From: Acidibrevibacterium fodinaquatile
Lineage (GTDB): Bacteria > Pseudomonadota > Alphaproteobacteria > Acetobacterales > Acetobacteraceae
NCBI RefSeq assembly: GCF_003352165.1
Contig: NZ_CP029176.1
Location: 3,417,501-3,481,500 of the forward strand
Direction: 5' to 3'
DNA length: 64,000 nucleotides
Below, piece after piece: positions 1-8,874 of the stretch; position 1 is the first letter of the stretch; every line of letters starts with the position of its first letter. Both the position numbers and the translations under genes were made by a program. Below the pieces are notes generated by a model that saw nothing but the letters and a program-made list of their open reading frames with translations, was not told where the DNA came from and made no database searches.

Positions 1-874
1 CGGTGAAGGCGCGGGTGCGATCGTTCAGATCCCAATAGAAGGTCTCGGTCAGCACCAGCCCTTGCGCGTTCTGCAAGCCGAGCGCGTGAATATCGCTGAT
101 GAAAACCAGCAATCCCGCGAGGCGGGCAGATTTGTTGACGCCGAATTCGGCCGCTTGCTTGATGCAGTTGACGGTATCGGAGCCGGCATTGGCGAGCCCG
201 ATCACCTTCGCCCCGGTCGATTGCGCTTGCAAAAGGAACGAGGAGAAATCGGTGGTGCCGGGGAATGGCGTATCGACATTGCCGAGCACCTTGCCGCCCG
301 CCTCTTTCACGAAATTCGCCGTATCACGCTGCATCGCATGGCCGAAGGCGTAATCAGCGGTGATGAAAAACCAGGTATCGCCGCCGGTTTTCACCATCGC
401 GCCGCCGGTCGAATGGGCCAGCATCCACGTATCGAACGACCAATGAATGGTATTGGGCGTGCATTGCGGGCCGGTGAGATCGGCGGTGCCGGGGCCGCAG
501 GCGATCACCACCTTGTTCTTGAGATGGCCGACATTGGAGACCGCGAGCGCGACCGCCGAGTTGGGCACGTCAACGACGAGATCGACGCCGTCGCGATCGA
601 ACCATTGTCCGGCGATGCCAGCGCCGATATCGGGCTTGTTCTGATGATCGCCGACCACCACCTCGACCGCAATGCCTTTGGCGCTCGCGCCGAAGTCAGC
701 GATCGCCTGTTGCGCGCAGGCGACCGAGACCGGGCCGGAGAGATCACGATACATCCCCGACATATCGCCGAGCACGCCGATCTTGATCGGCGCGTCAGCG
801 GCGCGGGCGCGAGCGAGCGGCAAGAGCGAGGTCGCGGCGGCGGTGCCGAGTAGTCCACGTCTTGTCAAAATCAT
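1..874 (-). CDS. ABC transporter substrate-binding protein, branched-chain amino acid/amide type (C-terminus beyond window)
   Basis: Periplasmic ligand-binding component of a LivJ/Peripla_BP_6-type importer. Reading from the ATG at 874 to the left edge gives about 291 residues with no stop. The N-terminus has a twin-arginine-like start (LTRRGLLG) followed by a hydrophobic Ala/Leu stretch and an ARA cleavage region. The mature part opens with the family pattern IKIGVLGDMSG, and later contains FFITADYAFGHAM and GANVIG-like strands (seen as GAKVIGLANAGSD). The gene lies 68 bp downstream of livF on the same strand, so it belongs to the same transport operon. The ligand cannot be told from the sequence; amides, aromatic acids or branched-chain amino acids are all possible. 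Confidence 0.85.
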   Translation of the reverse strand, partial: MILTRRGLLGTAAATSLLPLARARAADAPIKIGVLGDMSGMYRDLSGPVSVACAQQAIADFGASAKGIAVEVVVGDHQNKPDIGAGIAGQWFDRDGVDLVVDVPNSAVALAVSNVGHLKNKVVIACGPGTADLTGPQCTPNTIHWSFDTWMLAHSTGGAMVKTGGDTWFFITADYAFGHAMQRDTANFVKEAGGKVLGNVDTPFPGTTDFSSFLLQAQSTGAKVIGLANAGSDTVNCIKQAAEFGVNKSARLAGLLVFISDIHALGLQNAQGLVLTETFYWDLNDRTRAFT

Positions 875-942
875 CGGGCGTGCTCCCTGAGGTTGCTTGT
901 CTGATACGTGGGCGGGCCGGCGGTGCGGCCCCGCCGGTCGTC

Positions 943-1650
943 CTAGACGCCGAGATAATCGTGAAGTTTACCCATGTTTGCATCGAGCTCGCGGTTTTCG
1001 ATCATGTCGATCACGCGGCCATGTTCGACGACATAGTGGCGATCGGCAACGGTTGCCGCGAAGCGGAAATTTTGCTCAACCAGCAGAACGGTGAAGCCGC
1101 GTTTCTTGATCTCGCGAATGGTGCGGCCGATCTGCTGGACGATCACCGGCGCCAGCCCTTCGGTCGGCTCGTCGAGCAGCAACAGGCGGGCGCCGGTGCG
1201 GAGAATGCGCGCGATCGCCAGCATCTGTTGTTCGCCGCCCGAGAGCTTGGTGCCCTGGCTCGAGGCGCGCTCGCGAAGATTGGGAAACAAGGCGTAGATC
1301 GTTTCGATATCGAGCCCCCCGGGCGCGATCGCCGGCGGCAACACAAGATTTTCGGTGACGTTGAGAGAGGCGAAGATGCCGCGCTCCTCCGGACAGATCG
1401 CGATGCCGCGGCGCGCGATGAGATCAGGACGCAGCCCGATCAGTTCCTCGTCGCGAAAGCGGATGCTGCCGGCGCGTCGTGGCACCAGCCCCATGATCGC
1501 TTTCATCGTCGTCGTCTTGCCGGCGCCGTTACGGCCCAGCAACGTCACCACTTCGCCCTCGCGCACCGAAAAATCGATGCCGTGCAGGACATGACTTTCG
1601 CCATACCAGGCGTTGAGGCCTTTGACTTCGAGCATGCTGGCCTCAGGCAT
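943..1650 (-). CDS. livF: Branched-chain amino acid-type ABC transporter ATP-binding protein LivF
   Basis: Cytoplasmic ATPase subunit of a LivFGHM-type importer, 235 aa, which is the usual LivF length. Walker A is GRNGAGKTT at about residues 39-47, the ABC signature LSGGEQQM at 136-143, and Walker B LLLLDEPTEGLAP follows at about 156. The TEGLAP ending is typical of LivF rather than LivG. The first Met (1650) overlaps the 3' end of livG by 8 bp; an internal Met at residue 6 (MLEVKGL) is an alternative start. The permeases livH and livM are not in the window and may lie left of it. Confidence 0.9.
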   Translation of the reverse strand: MPEASMLEVKGLNAWYGESHVLHGIDFSVREGEVVTLLGRNGAGKTTTMKAIMGLVPRRAGSIRFRDEELIGLRPDLIARRGIAICPEERGIFASLNVTENLVLPPAIAPGGLDIETIYALFPNLRERASSQGTKLSGGEQQMLAIARILRTGARLLLLDEPTEGLAPVIVQQIGRTIREIKKRGFTVLLVEQNFRFAATVADRHYVVEHGRVIDMIENRELDANMGKLHDYLGV

Positions 1651-2410
1651 GACCGGCCTCGCCCTCAGGGGTTCCGAGATAGGCGGACATCACGTCCGGG
1701 TTGCGCGAAACGGTCGCGTAATCGCCTTCGGCCACCACCCGCCCGCGCGTCAATACCGTTATGGTATCGCACAGACCTTCGACCACCGAAAGATTATGCT
1801 CGACCATGAGGATGGTTCGCCCGGCGCGCACGCGCCTGATCAGCGCGACTATTCTTTCGACATCGTCATGGGTCATGCCCGCCGTTGGCTCGTCGAGCAG
1901 CATCATTTTCGGGTCGAGCGCCAAAGTGGTCGCGATTTCCAACGCCCGCTTGCGGCCATAGGGCAGAAGCGCTGCCTCGGTTTCGGCGAATTCAGCGAGG
2001 CCGACATCTTCGAGCAGCGCCCGCGCGCGATCATCGAAGCGATGCAAAACCCGCTCCGAACGCCAGAAATCATAGGAATTGCCGCGCGCGCGCTGGAGCG
2101 CCAGGCGGACATTGACCAAAGCGGAGAGATGCGGAAACACCGCCGAAATTTGAAAACTGCGCACGAGGCCGAGCCGCGCCACCGCCGCCGGCGAAAAGCC
2201 GGTGATGTCGCGCCCGGCGAAGCGAATGCTGCCGCGTGTCGGGGCAAGGAATTTCGTCAAGAGGTTGAAACATGTGGTCTTGCCGGCACCGTTCGGGCCG
2301 ATCAAGGCATGAATGGTCCCCTCGCGCACCGCGATATCGACGCCGGCGACGGCAACGAAGCCGCGGAACTCCCGCACCAGCCCCTTCGTCTCCAGGATGA
2401 TATCGGCCAC
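1643..2410 (-). CDS. livG: Branched-chain amino acid-type ABC transporter ATP-binding protein LivG
   Basis: Second ATPase subunit of the importer, 255 aa. Walker A GPNGAGKT lies at residues 38-45. The signature region is the LivG-type variant LLPYGRKRALEIA rather than canonical LSGGQ, and Walker B is MMLLDEPTAGMTHDD. It is the first gene of the visible reverse-strand operon livG-livF-binding protein, and its start is 110 bp from the divergent MaoC gene at 2521. Any promoter must lie in that short divergent gap; I could not identify one with confidence. Confidence 0.9.
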   Translation of the reverse strand: MADIILETKGLVREFRGFVAVAGVDIAVREGTIHALIGPNGAGKTTCFNLLTKFLAPTRGSIRFAGRDITGFSPAAVARLGLVRSFQISAVFPHLSALVNVRLALQRARGNSYDFWRSERVLHRFDDRARALLEDVGLAEFAETEAALLPYGRKRALEIATTLALDPKMMLLDEPTAGMTHDDVERIVALIRRVRAGRTILMVEHNLSVVEGLCDTITVLTRGRVVAEGDYATVSRNPDVMSAYLGTPEGEAGHA

Positions 2411-2520
2411 GCGAAGACACCCCCCAACTTTATTCGTCCCTTGCGGTCATTTGCATATTGCGCGGGAGCGCGCAAGATTGCCGCCTATGGCTTGACGTAG
2501 GCGGGGAGGAAGTGTCACCG

Positions 2521-2988
2521 ATGGCGGGGCTCTATTTCGAGGAATTGCATGAGGGACGGGTGATCGATGCGGAATGGACCCGCACCATTACCGAGTCCGA
2601 TAATGTTCTTTTCTGTGGCATGACGATGAACGTGCAGAAACTTCATCTCGATGCGCATTTCGCGGCGACAACGGAATTCGGCCGCCCGTTGGTCAATTCG
2701 CTGCTGACGCTCGGCCTGATGATCGGCATGAGCGTGCATAATTCGACGCAGGGCACCACCATCGCCAATCTCGGCATGCGCGACACACGCTTTCCCGCCC
2801 CGGTCTTCGCCGGCGATACGCTGCGCGTGCAGACGACCGTGATCTCGGCGCGCCCCTCGGCATCGCGGCCGGATGCCGGGATCGTGATCTTCCGCCATGA
2901 GGCGTTCAACCAGGACGGCAAGATGGTGGCGGTTTGCGAACGTTCGGCGCTCATGCGCCGCCGCCCGGTGGTGGAGGATGCGCCATGA
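2521..2988 (+). CDS. MaoC-like (hotdog-fold) dehydratase, mesaconyl-CoA hydratase type
   Basis: Hydratase acting on an enoyl-CoA thioester, 155 aa, single MaoC domain. The segment MNVQKLHLDAHFAATTEFG carries the Asp/His pattern of the hydratase hotdog family, followed by a hydrophobic helix and a GDTLRV strand. I chose ATG 2521 because a strong Shine-Dalgarno (GGGGAGGAAG) precedes it; the open frame upstream lacks homology. Its stop overlaps the start of the CitE-like gene (ATGA), so the two are translationally coupled. That pairing suggests sequential action on the same CoA ester, such as a mesaconyl/methylmalyl-type compound. The exact substrate is inference. Confidence 0.8.
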   Translation: MAGLYFEELHEGRVIDAEWTRTITESDNVLFCGMTMNVQKLHLDAHFAATTEFGRPLVNSLLTLGLMIGMSVHNSTQGTTIANLGMRDTRFPAPVFAGDTLRVQTTVISARPSASRPDAGIVIFRHEAFNQDGKMVAVCERSALMRRRPVVEDAP

Positions 2989-3860
2989 CGCCGCGCCGCC
3001 TGCGCACGCCGCTTTTTGCGCCCGGCGATCAGCCGCGCAAAGTGGAAAAGGCGCTGGCAAGCCCCGCCGATGCCGTCATTCTCGATCTCGAGGACGCGGT
3101 CATGCCGGCGAACAAGAGCCTCGCGCGCCAGAGCGTGGCCGCCGTCCTCAAAGGGCTCGACCGGCCGGGCACGTTCGTGCGCGTCAACCCGCGCGATAGC
3201 GAGTGGTATCTCGCCGATCTCGCCGCGGTCGTCCCCGGCCGGCCGGCCGGGGTCATGCTGCCGAAATGCACTGGGCCCGAGGATCTCATCGCCCTCGATC
3301 ACCATCTCGAAAGCCTCGAAGTCAGCGCCGGGATCGCGGTCGGAAGCCTCACCGTGCTGGCGCTGGTCACCGAGACCGCGGCCTCGGTGCGCCGGCTCGA
3401 CGAGTATGGCAAGCTGCCGCGGCGTGTTCTCGCCTTCTGCTTTGCCGCCGAGGATCTTTCCGCCGATCTCGGTATTTCGCCGCGCGATGCTGAGGGCAAC
3501 CTGCGAGCACCGCTCCGGCAAGCCCGCGCCCGCATGCTGATTGCCGCCGGCGCTTTGGGCCTGCTTGCGCTCGACACCCCGTTCCCTGACCCGCGCGATC
3601 CGGCCGGGCTTGCGCGCGAAGCGCAACGGGCCGCCGAGGACGGTTTCGCCGGCAAAATTCTCATCCATCCCGGCCAGATCGCCGCGACCGAGGCGGCGTT
3701 TACCCCAAAGCCAGCGTCGATCGCCTGGGCCGAGGCGGTGATCGCCGGGTTCGCCGCCCACGGAGGGGCCGGCACCTTCGCGCTCGAGGGCAAGATGATC
3801 GACCGCCCGCATCTCAAGCTCGCCGAACGCATCCTCGCCGCCGCTGGCGTTGCGACGTAG
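2985..3860 (+). CDS. HpcH/HpaI aldolase / CitE-like acyl-CoA lyase
   Basis: Member of the citrate lyase beta-like (CitE/malyl-CoA lyase) family, 291 aa. Visible hallmarks are RTPLFAPGD near the N-terminus, the metal-binding LDLEDAV, the VNP turn after FVR, AAEDLSADLG with the acidic metal ligand, and IHPGQI near the end. The start ATG (2985) overlaps the stop of the MaoC gene and is preceded by GGTGGAGG. The family cleaves or forms (3S)-malyl- or methylmalyl-CoA-type esters with acetyl-CoA, propionyl-CoA or glyoxylate; which one applies here is not decidable from sequence. Confidence 0.8.
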   Translation: MTPRRLRTPLFAPGDQPRKVEKALASPADAVILDLEDAVMPANKSLARQSVAAVLKGLDRPGTFVRVNPRDSEWYLADLAAVVPGRPAGVMLPKCTGPEDLIALDHHLESLEVSAGIAVGSLTVLALVTETAASVRRLDEYGKLPRRVLAFCFAAEDLSADLGISPRDAEGNLRAPLRQARARMLIAAGALGLLALDTPFPDPRDPAGLAREAQRAAEDGFAGKILIHPGQIAATEAAFTPKPASIAWAEAVIAGFAAHGGAGTFALEGKMIDRPHLKLAERILAAAGVAT

Positions 3861-3931
3861 CGGCCTGCGCCTCAAAACCGCGTATCATCCATCTGCTCGC
3901 CGCGCCGGCCGCGCCGTGATATGGCGGCAGG

Positions 3932-5350
3932 ATGGCGGGACGGGACAGAGCGCGGTTCGTATGTCAGGCGTGCGGGGCGGTTGCGGCAAAATGGGCCGGG
4001 CGCTGTGAGGCGTGCGGCGCGTGGAACAGCCTCGTCGAGGAGGTGGCAACGCCGCGGCCCGGGGGCCTCGCGCGGCCGGCGCGCGGGGCAGTGCGGGGGG
4101 TCGATCTGGTCGGCCTCGCCGGCACGACGCCGCCGCCGCCACGGCGCGCGACCGGCATCGCCGAATTCGACCGGGTGCTCGGCGGCGGGTTGGTCGCGGG
4201 CTCGGCGGTGCTGGTCGGCGGCGATCCCGGGATCGGCAAATCGACGCTGATGCTGCAAGCCGCGGCGCGGCTGGCGGCGAGCGGGCAGAAGGTGATCTAC
4301 ATCACGGGCGAGGAATCGGTCGAGCAGGTGCGGCTGCGCGCCCGCCGGCTGGGGCTGGCCGAGGCGCCGGTCGAACTCGCCGCGGCGAGCCATTTGCCCG
4401 ATATCGCGGCGACCTTGGAGGCGCGGCCGGAAACCGGCCTCGTCGTCATCGATTCGATCCAGACCATGTGGCTCGATACGTTCGACGCCGTGCCGGGAAC
4501 CCTGACGCAGGTCCGCGCCGCCGGGTTCGAGCTGGTGCGGCTCGCCAAGACGCTCGGCTTCGCGCTCGTTCTGGTCGGGCATGTCACCAAGGATGGCGCG
4601 ATCGCCGGGCCGCGTGTGCTCGAACACATGGTTGACGCCGTGCTTTATTTCGAGGGCGAGCGCGGCCATCAGTTCCGGATTTTGCGCGGCGTCAAAAACC
4701 GCTTTGGCGCGACCGACGAGATCGGCGTCTTCGAAATGACCGATCATGGTCTCGCCGAGGTCGCCAATCCCTCGGCCCTCTTTCTCGCCGAGCGGCGCGG
4801 CCATATCGCCGGCTCGGCGGTGTTCGCCGGAATCGAGGGCACGCGCCCGGTGCTGCTCGAAGTCCAGGCGCTGCTCGCCCCCAATGCCGGCGGCACGCCG
4901 CGGCGGGCGGTTCTCGGCTGGGATGCCGGGCGGCTTGCGATGCTGCTCGCGGTGCTGGAGAGCCGCTGCGGCCTTCGGCTTTCGGGCAATGACGTCCATC
5001 TCAACATCGCCGGCGGCCTTCGGATCAACGAGCCGGCGGCCGATCTCGCCGTTGCCGCGGCGCTGGTTTCGGCCGCGAGCGAGACGCCGACCCGCCCCGA
5101 TACGGTCTATTTCGGCGAGGTCGGGCTTTCGGGTGAAATCCGCCAGGTGGCGCAAGCGGAAGCGCGTCTGCGCGAGGCGGCGAAGCTCGGCTTCGCCAGC
5201 GCCTGCCTGCCCCTCCGTCTTGCGCGCGGCGGCAAGCGGCTGGCGCCGCCGGAGGGGTTGCAGCTCGCGGAGATCGGCCATCTCGGTGACCTGCTGGCGA
5301 GCTTCGCGGTCGCCGCCAAGACACGCAAGCCCGACAAAACCCCGGCATGA
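3932..5350 (+). CDS. radA: DNA repair protein RadA
   Basis: RecA-like branch-migration ATPase used in recombinational repair, 472 aa (usual about 460). An N-terminal zinc finger has Cys at 11, 14, 25 and 28. The ATPase core has Walker A GGDPGIGKST at about 96-105. The RadA-specific KNRFG motif is at 255-259. The C-terminal third is a Lon-protease-like domain (VHLNIAGGLRINEPAADLAV and VGLSGEIRQV). A ribosome site (GCGGCAGG) precedes the ATG. Its stop overlaps an ATG (5347) that would open the glycosyltransferase if a single base were removed. Confidence 0.95.
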   Translation: MAGRDRARFVCQACGAVAAKWAGRCEACGAWNSLVEEVATPRPGGLARPARGAVRGVDLVGLAGTTPPPPRRATGIAEFDRVLGGGLVAGSAVLVGGDPGIGKSTLMLQAAARLAASGQKVIYITGEESVEQVRLRARRLGLAEAPVELAAASHLPDIAATLEARPETGLVVIDSIQTMWLDTFDAVPGTLTQVRAAGFELVRLAKTLGFALVLVGHVTKDGAIAGPRVLEHMVDAVLYFEGERGHQFRILRGVKNRFGATDEIGVFEMTDHGLAEVANPSALFLAERRGHIAGSAVFAGIEGTRPVLLEVQALLAPNAGGTPRRAVLGWDAGRLAMLLAVLESRCGLRLSGNDVHLNIAGGLRINEPAADLAVAAALVSAASETPTRPDTVYFGEVGLSGEIRQVAQAEARLREAAKLGFASACLPLRLARGGKRLAPPEGLQLAEIGHLGDLLASFAVAAKTRKPDKTPA

Positions 5351-5410
5351 GCACGGTGATACTTCGCCTCGGCGGCGCTGCTCGGCGATCAGCGCGCGCC
5401 ACGGCTCGGC

Positions 5411-8095
5411 GTGCTGCTCGATGAGGCAATGATCGGCACCATCGCGCTCGAGCCTGGCGAAAATGCCGACGTCTGGCGGTTTTCTCTGCCGCTGCCGGGG
5501 CACCGGCTGGCCGCGCGGCTCGATCTCCTGCGGCTCGATACCGGCACCAGTGTTTTCGTCAAACCGGTCTCGCTCGCCGGCGTCTATCGCTTCGCCTGGC
5601 GTGATCTGGCGCGCGCCGGGCGCACCTTGATTGGCGCCTTCACCCTCGCCGTCGCGCTCGATCCCGCCCTCTATGTCGCGGTGACGGCGGCGGGAGAGAT
5701 CGCGGCGCGCGGTTTTGCGCGGCGGGAGGCGGACGGGGTTTACCGGTTTTCCCTGACGCTCACCCGGCTTCTGCCGCTCGGCCCGGCGAGCGATTTCGCC
5801 TTCACCATCGCCGGCGCGCAGGTGACCGCGTCGCTCACGGCCAGCGCCGCCGATCTCGGCCTCGCCGGCTATATCGAGGCGGTGACGGACGGCGAAGTGC
5901 GCGGCTGGGCCGCCGATCTCGCGGCGCCAGGGCGGCCGCTCGCGGTCATTCTCCGCGAGGATGGCGTGGAGATCGCCCGCACCCTCGCCGATGGCGCGCG
6001 CCCCGATCTCGCCGCGGTCGGACTGGGCGAGGGTCGGGCGGGATTTCGGCTGCCCTACGTCGCGCGCCCGCTCGCCCCGGGCGCGGCGCCGCCAGAACTG
6101 AGCGTCGTCTTGGTGGAAAGCGGGCTGGCGCTGGTCGGAAGCCCACGGCCGGCGCCGACCCGGCCGGGATTTGCCGGCTATTTCGATGGCATCGAGAACG
6201 CCGTCGCCCATGGCTGGGCGCTCAACCTGGTTGCGCCGGCGCAGCCGCTCGCCGTCGAGATCCTGCAGGAAGGCCGCGTCATCGCCACCGGGCGCGCCGA
6301 TCTCCCCCGCCCCGATGTCATTGCCGCCGGCCTGCCCGAGGCGCCTTGCGGGTTTCGCGTCCCACTCCCCCTCAATCAGGCGGCATTGGCGCAAAGCCCG
6401 CTTTTTGCGCGCCTCGCCGGGACTGAGATCCTTCTCGAAGGCTCGCCGCGCGAGGCCAAACCCCACCCGGCGATCACCGCCTTTCTCGCCGCCGCCCACG
6501 CGCCGCTGCCGGCGCCGCTCGCCGCCCGTTTCAAGGCGACGCGCGCCGGGCGGATCGCCGGTCTCATGCTGTCGCTGGTGATGCCGGTCTTCAATCCGCG
6601 GCTTTCCTGGCTCGAGGAGGCGCTCGCCAGTGTCTTCGCCCAGCGCTGCCCTGCGTTCGAGTTGATTTGTGTCGATGACGGCTCGACCGATCCCGCGATC
6701 GTCGCATGCCTCCGTGCCGCCGCCGCCGATCGGCGTCTGCGGGTGCTGCGCGCGCGCAAGAACGAGGGATTTGCCCGTGCGCTTGCGCGCGGGATCGCGG
6801 AGGCGCGCGGCAGCCATGTCGCCTTCCTCGATCACGATGACGCGCTCGCCCCGGACGCGGTGTTTCAATGGCTGCGAGCGGCCGCCGAGAGCGGCGCCGA
6901 TCTCGTGTTCGCCGACGCCGCGTTGTCGGCCGAGAGCTTGGACGAGATCGAAGCGATCGAGATCGGTGGCGCCTTCTCGCACGACGCCTTTCTCGCCCGC
7001 GCCGCCCTCCCGCGGCCGCTGGCGATCGAACGCCACCTCGCCGCCTCGCTCGCGCCGCCAGATGCGAGCTTCGCAGGGGCGGAGGAGTTCGATTTCGTGC
7101 TGCGCGCCATCGCGCGCGCGAAAAGCCTCGCCCATCTGCCGCGAGTTCTCTATCGCGCCCGCCGCCATGGCCTCGGCCGCGCCGCGGTGCTCGGCGCGCA
7201 AGCGATCGAGACGGCGCGGCGGCAAGCGGTTGCGCGCCATCTCGCCGCCCTCGGTCTTCCCGCCCGGGTTCTTCCCGGCCTTAGCGAAGATCAATGCCGC
7301 CTCGATTGGCCGGTGCCGGCGGCGGAGGTGATCGCCGTGATCCGGCGCGACGGGTCAGGACAGGAGGCGGCGCTGCGTGCGGCGCTCGCGGCGCTTTCCG
7401 TGCGGGTCGCGGCACGCCCGCCTTCAGGGCCAGGGCCGGCGTTTTTGCTGTTTCTCGACGAGGGGATCATGCCGCCTGCGGGCCGGGCGTGGCTTTCGCA
7501 TCTCGTGTCACTCGCGGCGCGGCGCGATGTCGGCGCCGCCGCGCCATTGTTGCTCACCCCCTCGGGGCAGGTGCGCGAGATGGGCCTGGTGATCGGCGCT
7601 GATGGCATGATGTTGCCCGCGCTTGCCGGTGACGAGGGGTTTTTGCCCGGCGACGAGGGCCCGCGCCGCAATCCCGGCCCCGGCGGCCGCCTGACTCTGG
7701 TTCGCGACGTTGCCGGCGCTTCCGCCGCCGCCCTTCTCGTGCGGCGCGACATGTTCGCCGCGCTCGGTGGCTTCGATCGCGCGCTCGGCCCCTTGGCGGG
7801 CGCCGATTTCACCCGCCGCGCCCGCGCCGCGGGTTTGCGTGTTCTCGTCTCCGGGCTCTATCCCCTGACCCATCACGGCCCAGCGGAAAGCGCTATCCCG
7901 ACGGCGCTCGCGGCGCGGTTTCTCGCTCGCTGGCCGAAAAGCGCCGCCGGCGATCCGTTCTACAGCCCGCTTTGCTCAACGGCGCGGGCCGATTACGCCT
8001 TGCGCCAAGACGCAACGGAACTCTGCCGGCGACCCGCAGCGCTCAGGGTCTCGCCGTCTCCTGGCGCGACCCTGAGCGCTGCCATGGATGGCTGA
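5411..8095 (+). CDS. Family 2 glycosyltransferase with duplicated N-terminal module
   Basis: Large 894-aa protein, a probable sugar transferase for surface polysaccharide. A GT2 (GT-A) domain starts near residue 385 (LSLVMPVFNP), with VDDGSTD at 421-427 and the metal-binding DHDD at 474-477. A second half (about 640-860) resembles the end of rhamnosyl/galactosyl GT2 proteins, including LVRRDMFAALGGFD and DFTRRARAAGLRVL. The N-terminal 350 residues contain two similar modules: 153-216 (GYIEAVTDGEVRGWA) and 256-318 (GYFDGIENAVAHGWA). The GTG at 5411 is the first usable start in frame, but it has no clear ribosome site. Coding-like sequence extends upstream to 5360, where a TGA stops it, so the true start may be lost to a frameshift (see findings). 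Confidence 0.75.
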   Translation: MLLDEAMIGTIALEPGENADVWRFSLPLPGHRLAARLDLLRLDTGTSVFVKPVSLAGVYRFAWRDLARAGRTLIGAFTLAVALDPALYVAVTAAGEIAARGFARREADGVYRFSLTLTRLLPLGPASDFAFTIAGAQVTASLTASAADLGLAGYIEAVTDGEVRGWAADLAAPGRPLAVILREDGVEIARTLADGARPDLAAVGLGEGRAGFRLPYVARPLAPGAAPPELSVVLVESGLALVGSPRPAPTRPGFAGYFDGIENAVAHGWALNLVAPAQPLAVEILQEGRVIATGRADLPRPDVIAAGLPEAPCGFRVPLPLNQAALAQSPLFARLAGTEILLEGSPREAKPHPAITAFLAAAHAPLPAPLAARFKATRAGRIAGLMLSLVMPVFNPRLSWLEEALASVFAQRCPAFELICVDDGSTDPAIVACLRAAAADRRLRVLRARKNEGFARALARGIAEARGSHVAFLDHDDALAPDAVFQWLRAAAESGADLVFADAALSAESLDEIEAIEIGGAFSHDAFLARAALPRPLAIERHLAASLAPPDASFAGAEEFDFVLRAIARAKSLAHLPRVLYRARRHGLGRAAVLGAQAIETARRQAVARHLAALGLPARVLPGLSEDQCRLDWPVPAAEVIAVIRRDGSGQEAALRAALAALSVRVAARPPSGPGPAFLLFLDEGIMPPAGRAWLSHLVSLAARRDVGAAAPLLLTPSGQVREMGLVIGADGMMLPALAGDEGFLPGDEGPRRNPGPGGRLTLVRDVAGASAAALLVRRDMFAALGGFDRALGPLAGADFTRRARAAGLRVLVSGLYPLTHHGPAESAIPTALAARFLARWPKSAAGDPFYSPLCSTARADYALRQDATELCRRPAALRVSPSPGATLSAAMDG
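8036..8082. terminator. 15-bp perfect hairpin between convergent genes, inside the glycosyltransferase 3' end
   Basis: Arms 8036-8050 and 8068-8082 are perfect inverse complements (GCAGCGCTCAGGGTC), with a 17-nt loop. It lies within the last codons of the glycosyltransferase and 19 bp from the stop of convergent trmJ. No T-run follows on either strand, so intrinsic termination is uncertain. Confidence 0.5.
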
Positions 8096-8100
8096 CCCGA

Positions 8101-8874
8101 TCAGGGTTTTTTCGCAAGCTCCGTCACGACCCCATGCAGCGTGCGCAATTCCTGCTCCGTCACCTCGCCGCGCTGAAAGAAATGGCGGAGATTGCGGATC
8201 ATGCCAGGTCGCTTCTGGGGATTGCGCAGAAAGCCGGAGGCATCGAGTTCGCGCACGAGGTGGCCGAGGAAATTTTCGAGTTCGCCCTTGGTCGCAACCC
8301 GCGTCTCGTTGGTCATCAAGGCGCGCGGCTCGGTTTCCTCGGCCGCAAGCCACCATTCATAGGCGAGAACCATCACCGCCTGCGCGAGATTGAGCGAAAG
8401 AAAGGCCGGGTTGAGCGGATAGCGGATAAGGGCATCGGCATGGGCGAGATCGTCGCGGTCGAGCCCGGCGCGCTCGGGGCCGAACAGCACGCCGGCGCGA
8501 AGGCCGCGTTCGCCGATCGCACGCAATTCCGCCGCCGCGCCGCGCGCGGTGAGCAGCGGCGTGACGACATGGCGCGGGCGCGGGCAGGTGGCGAGCACGC
8601 GATGGAGATCGGCGACGGCGTCGGCAACGTCGGGGAAGATCTTTGCGGCGTCGAGAATGCGATCGGCGCCGGAGGCGGTGCGCCAAGCGCGCTCCTGTGG
8701 CCAGCCATCACGCGGGGCGACCAGGCGGAGATGATAGAGCCCGCCATTGGCCATGGCGCGGGCGACGGCACCGATATTTTCGGCGAGTTGCGGGCGGACG
8801 AGAATGACCACCGGTGAAGGCTCGATCGGGACGAGCATCGCCCCCTCGTCACGCCCGGTCATTTTCTCCATCAC
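8101..8874 (-). CDS. trmJ: tRNA (cytidine/uridine-2'-O-)-methyltransferase TrmJ-type (SpoU/SPOUT family)
   Basis: SAM-dependent ribose 2'-O-methyltransferase that modifies tRNA position 32 in its family, 257 aa. SPOUT motifs are visible: [19 protein letters not shown] near the N-terminus (motif 1), [14 protein letters not shown] (motif 2) and [16 protein letters not shown] (motif 3). The C-terminal extension ([18 protein letters not shown]) is the TrmJ-type helical tail, which separates it from TrmH and RlmB. The start overlaps the cysS stop by 4 bp, giving a cysS-trmJ operon that pairs tRNA charging with tRNA modification. An internal Met at residue 14 could also serve as start. Confidence 0.9.
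   Translation of the reverse strand: MMEKMTGRDEGAMLVPIEPSPVVILVRPQLAENIGAVARAMANGGLYHLRLVAPRDGWPQERAWRTASGADRILDAAKIFPDVADAVADLHRVLATCPRPRHVVTPLLTARGAAAELRAIGERGLRAGVLFGPERAGLDRDDLAHADALIRYPLNPAFLSLNLAQAVMVLAYEWWLAAEETEPRALMTNETRVATKGELENFLGHLVRELDASGFLRNPQKRPGMIRNLRHFFQRGEVTEQELRTLHGVVTELAKKP

Noticed and set aside
1-2410. Plus-strand frames at the left edge
   Set aside because: They are opposite the binding protein, livF and livG, all of which have strong family motifs on the reverse strand.
3872-7294. A 1140-codon open frame on the reverse strand
   Set aside because: It lies opposite radA and the glycosyltransferase, has a low-complexity Arg/Gly/Ala composition and matches no family; it is a GC-rich antisense artefact.
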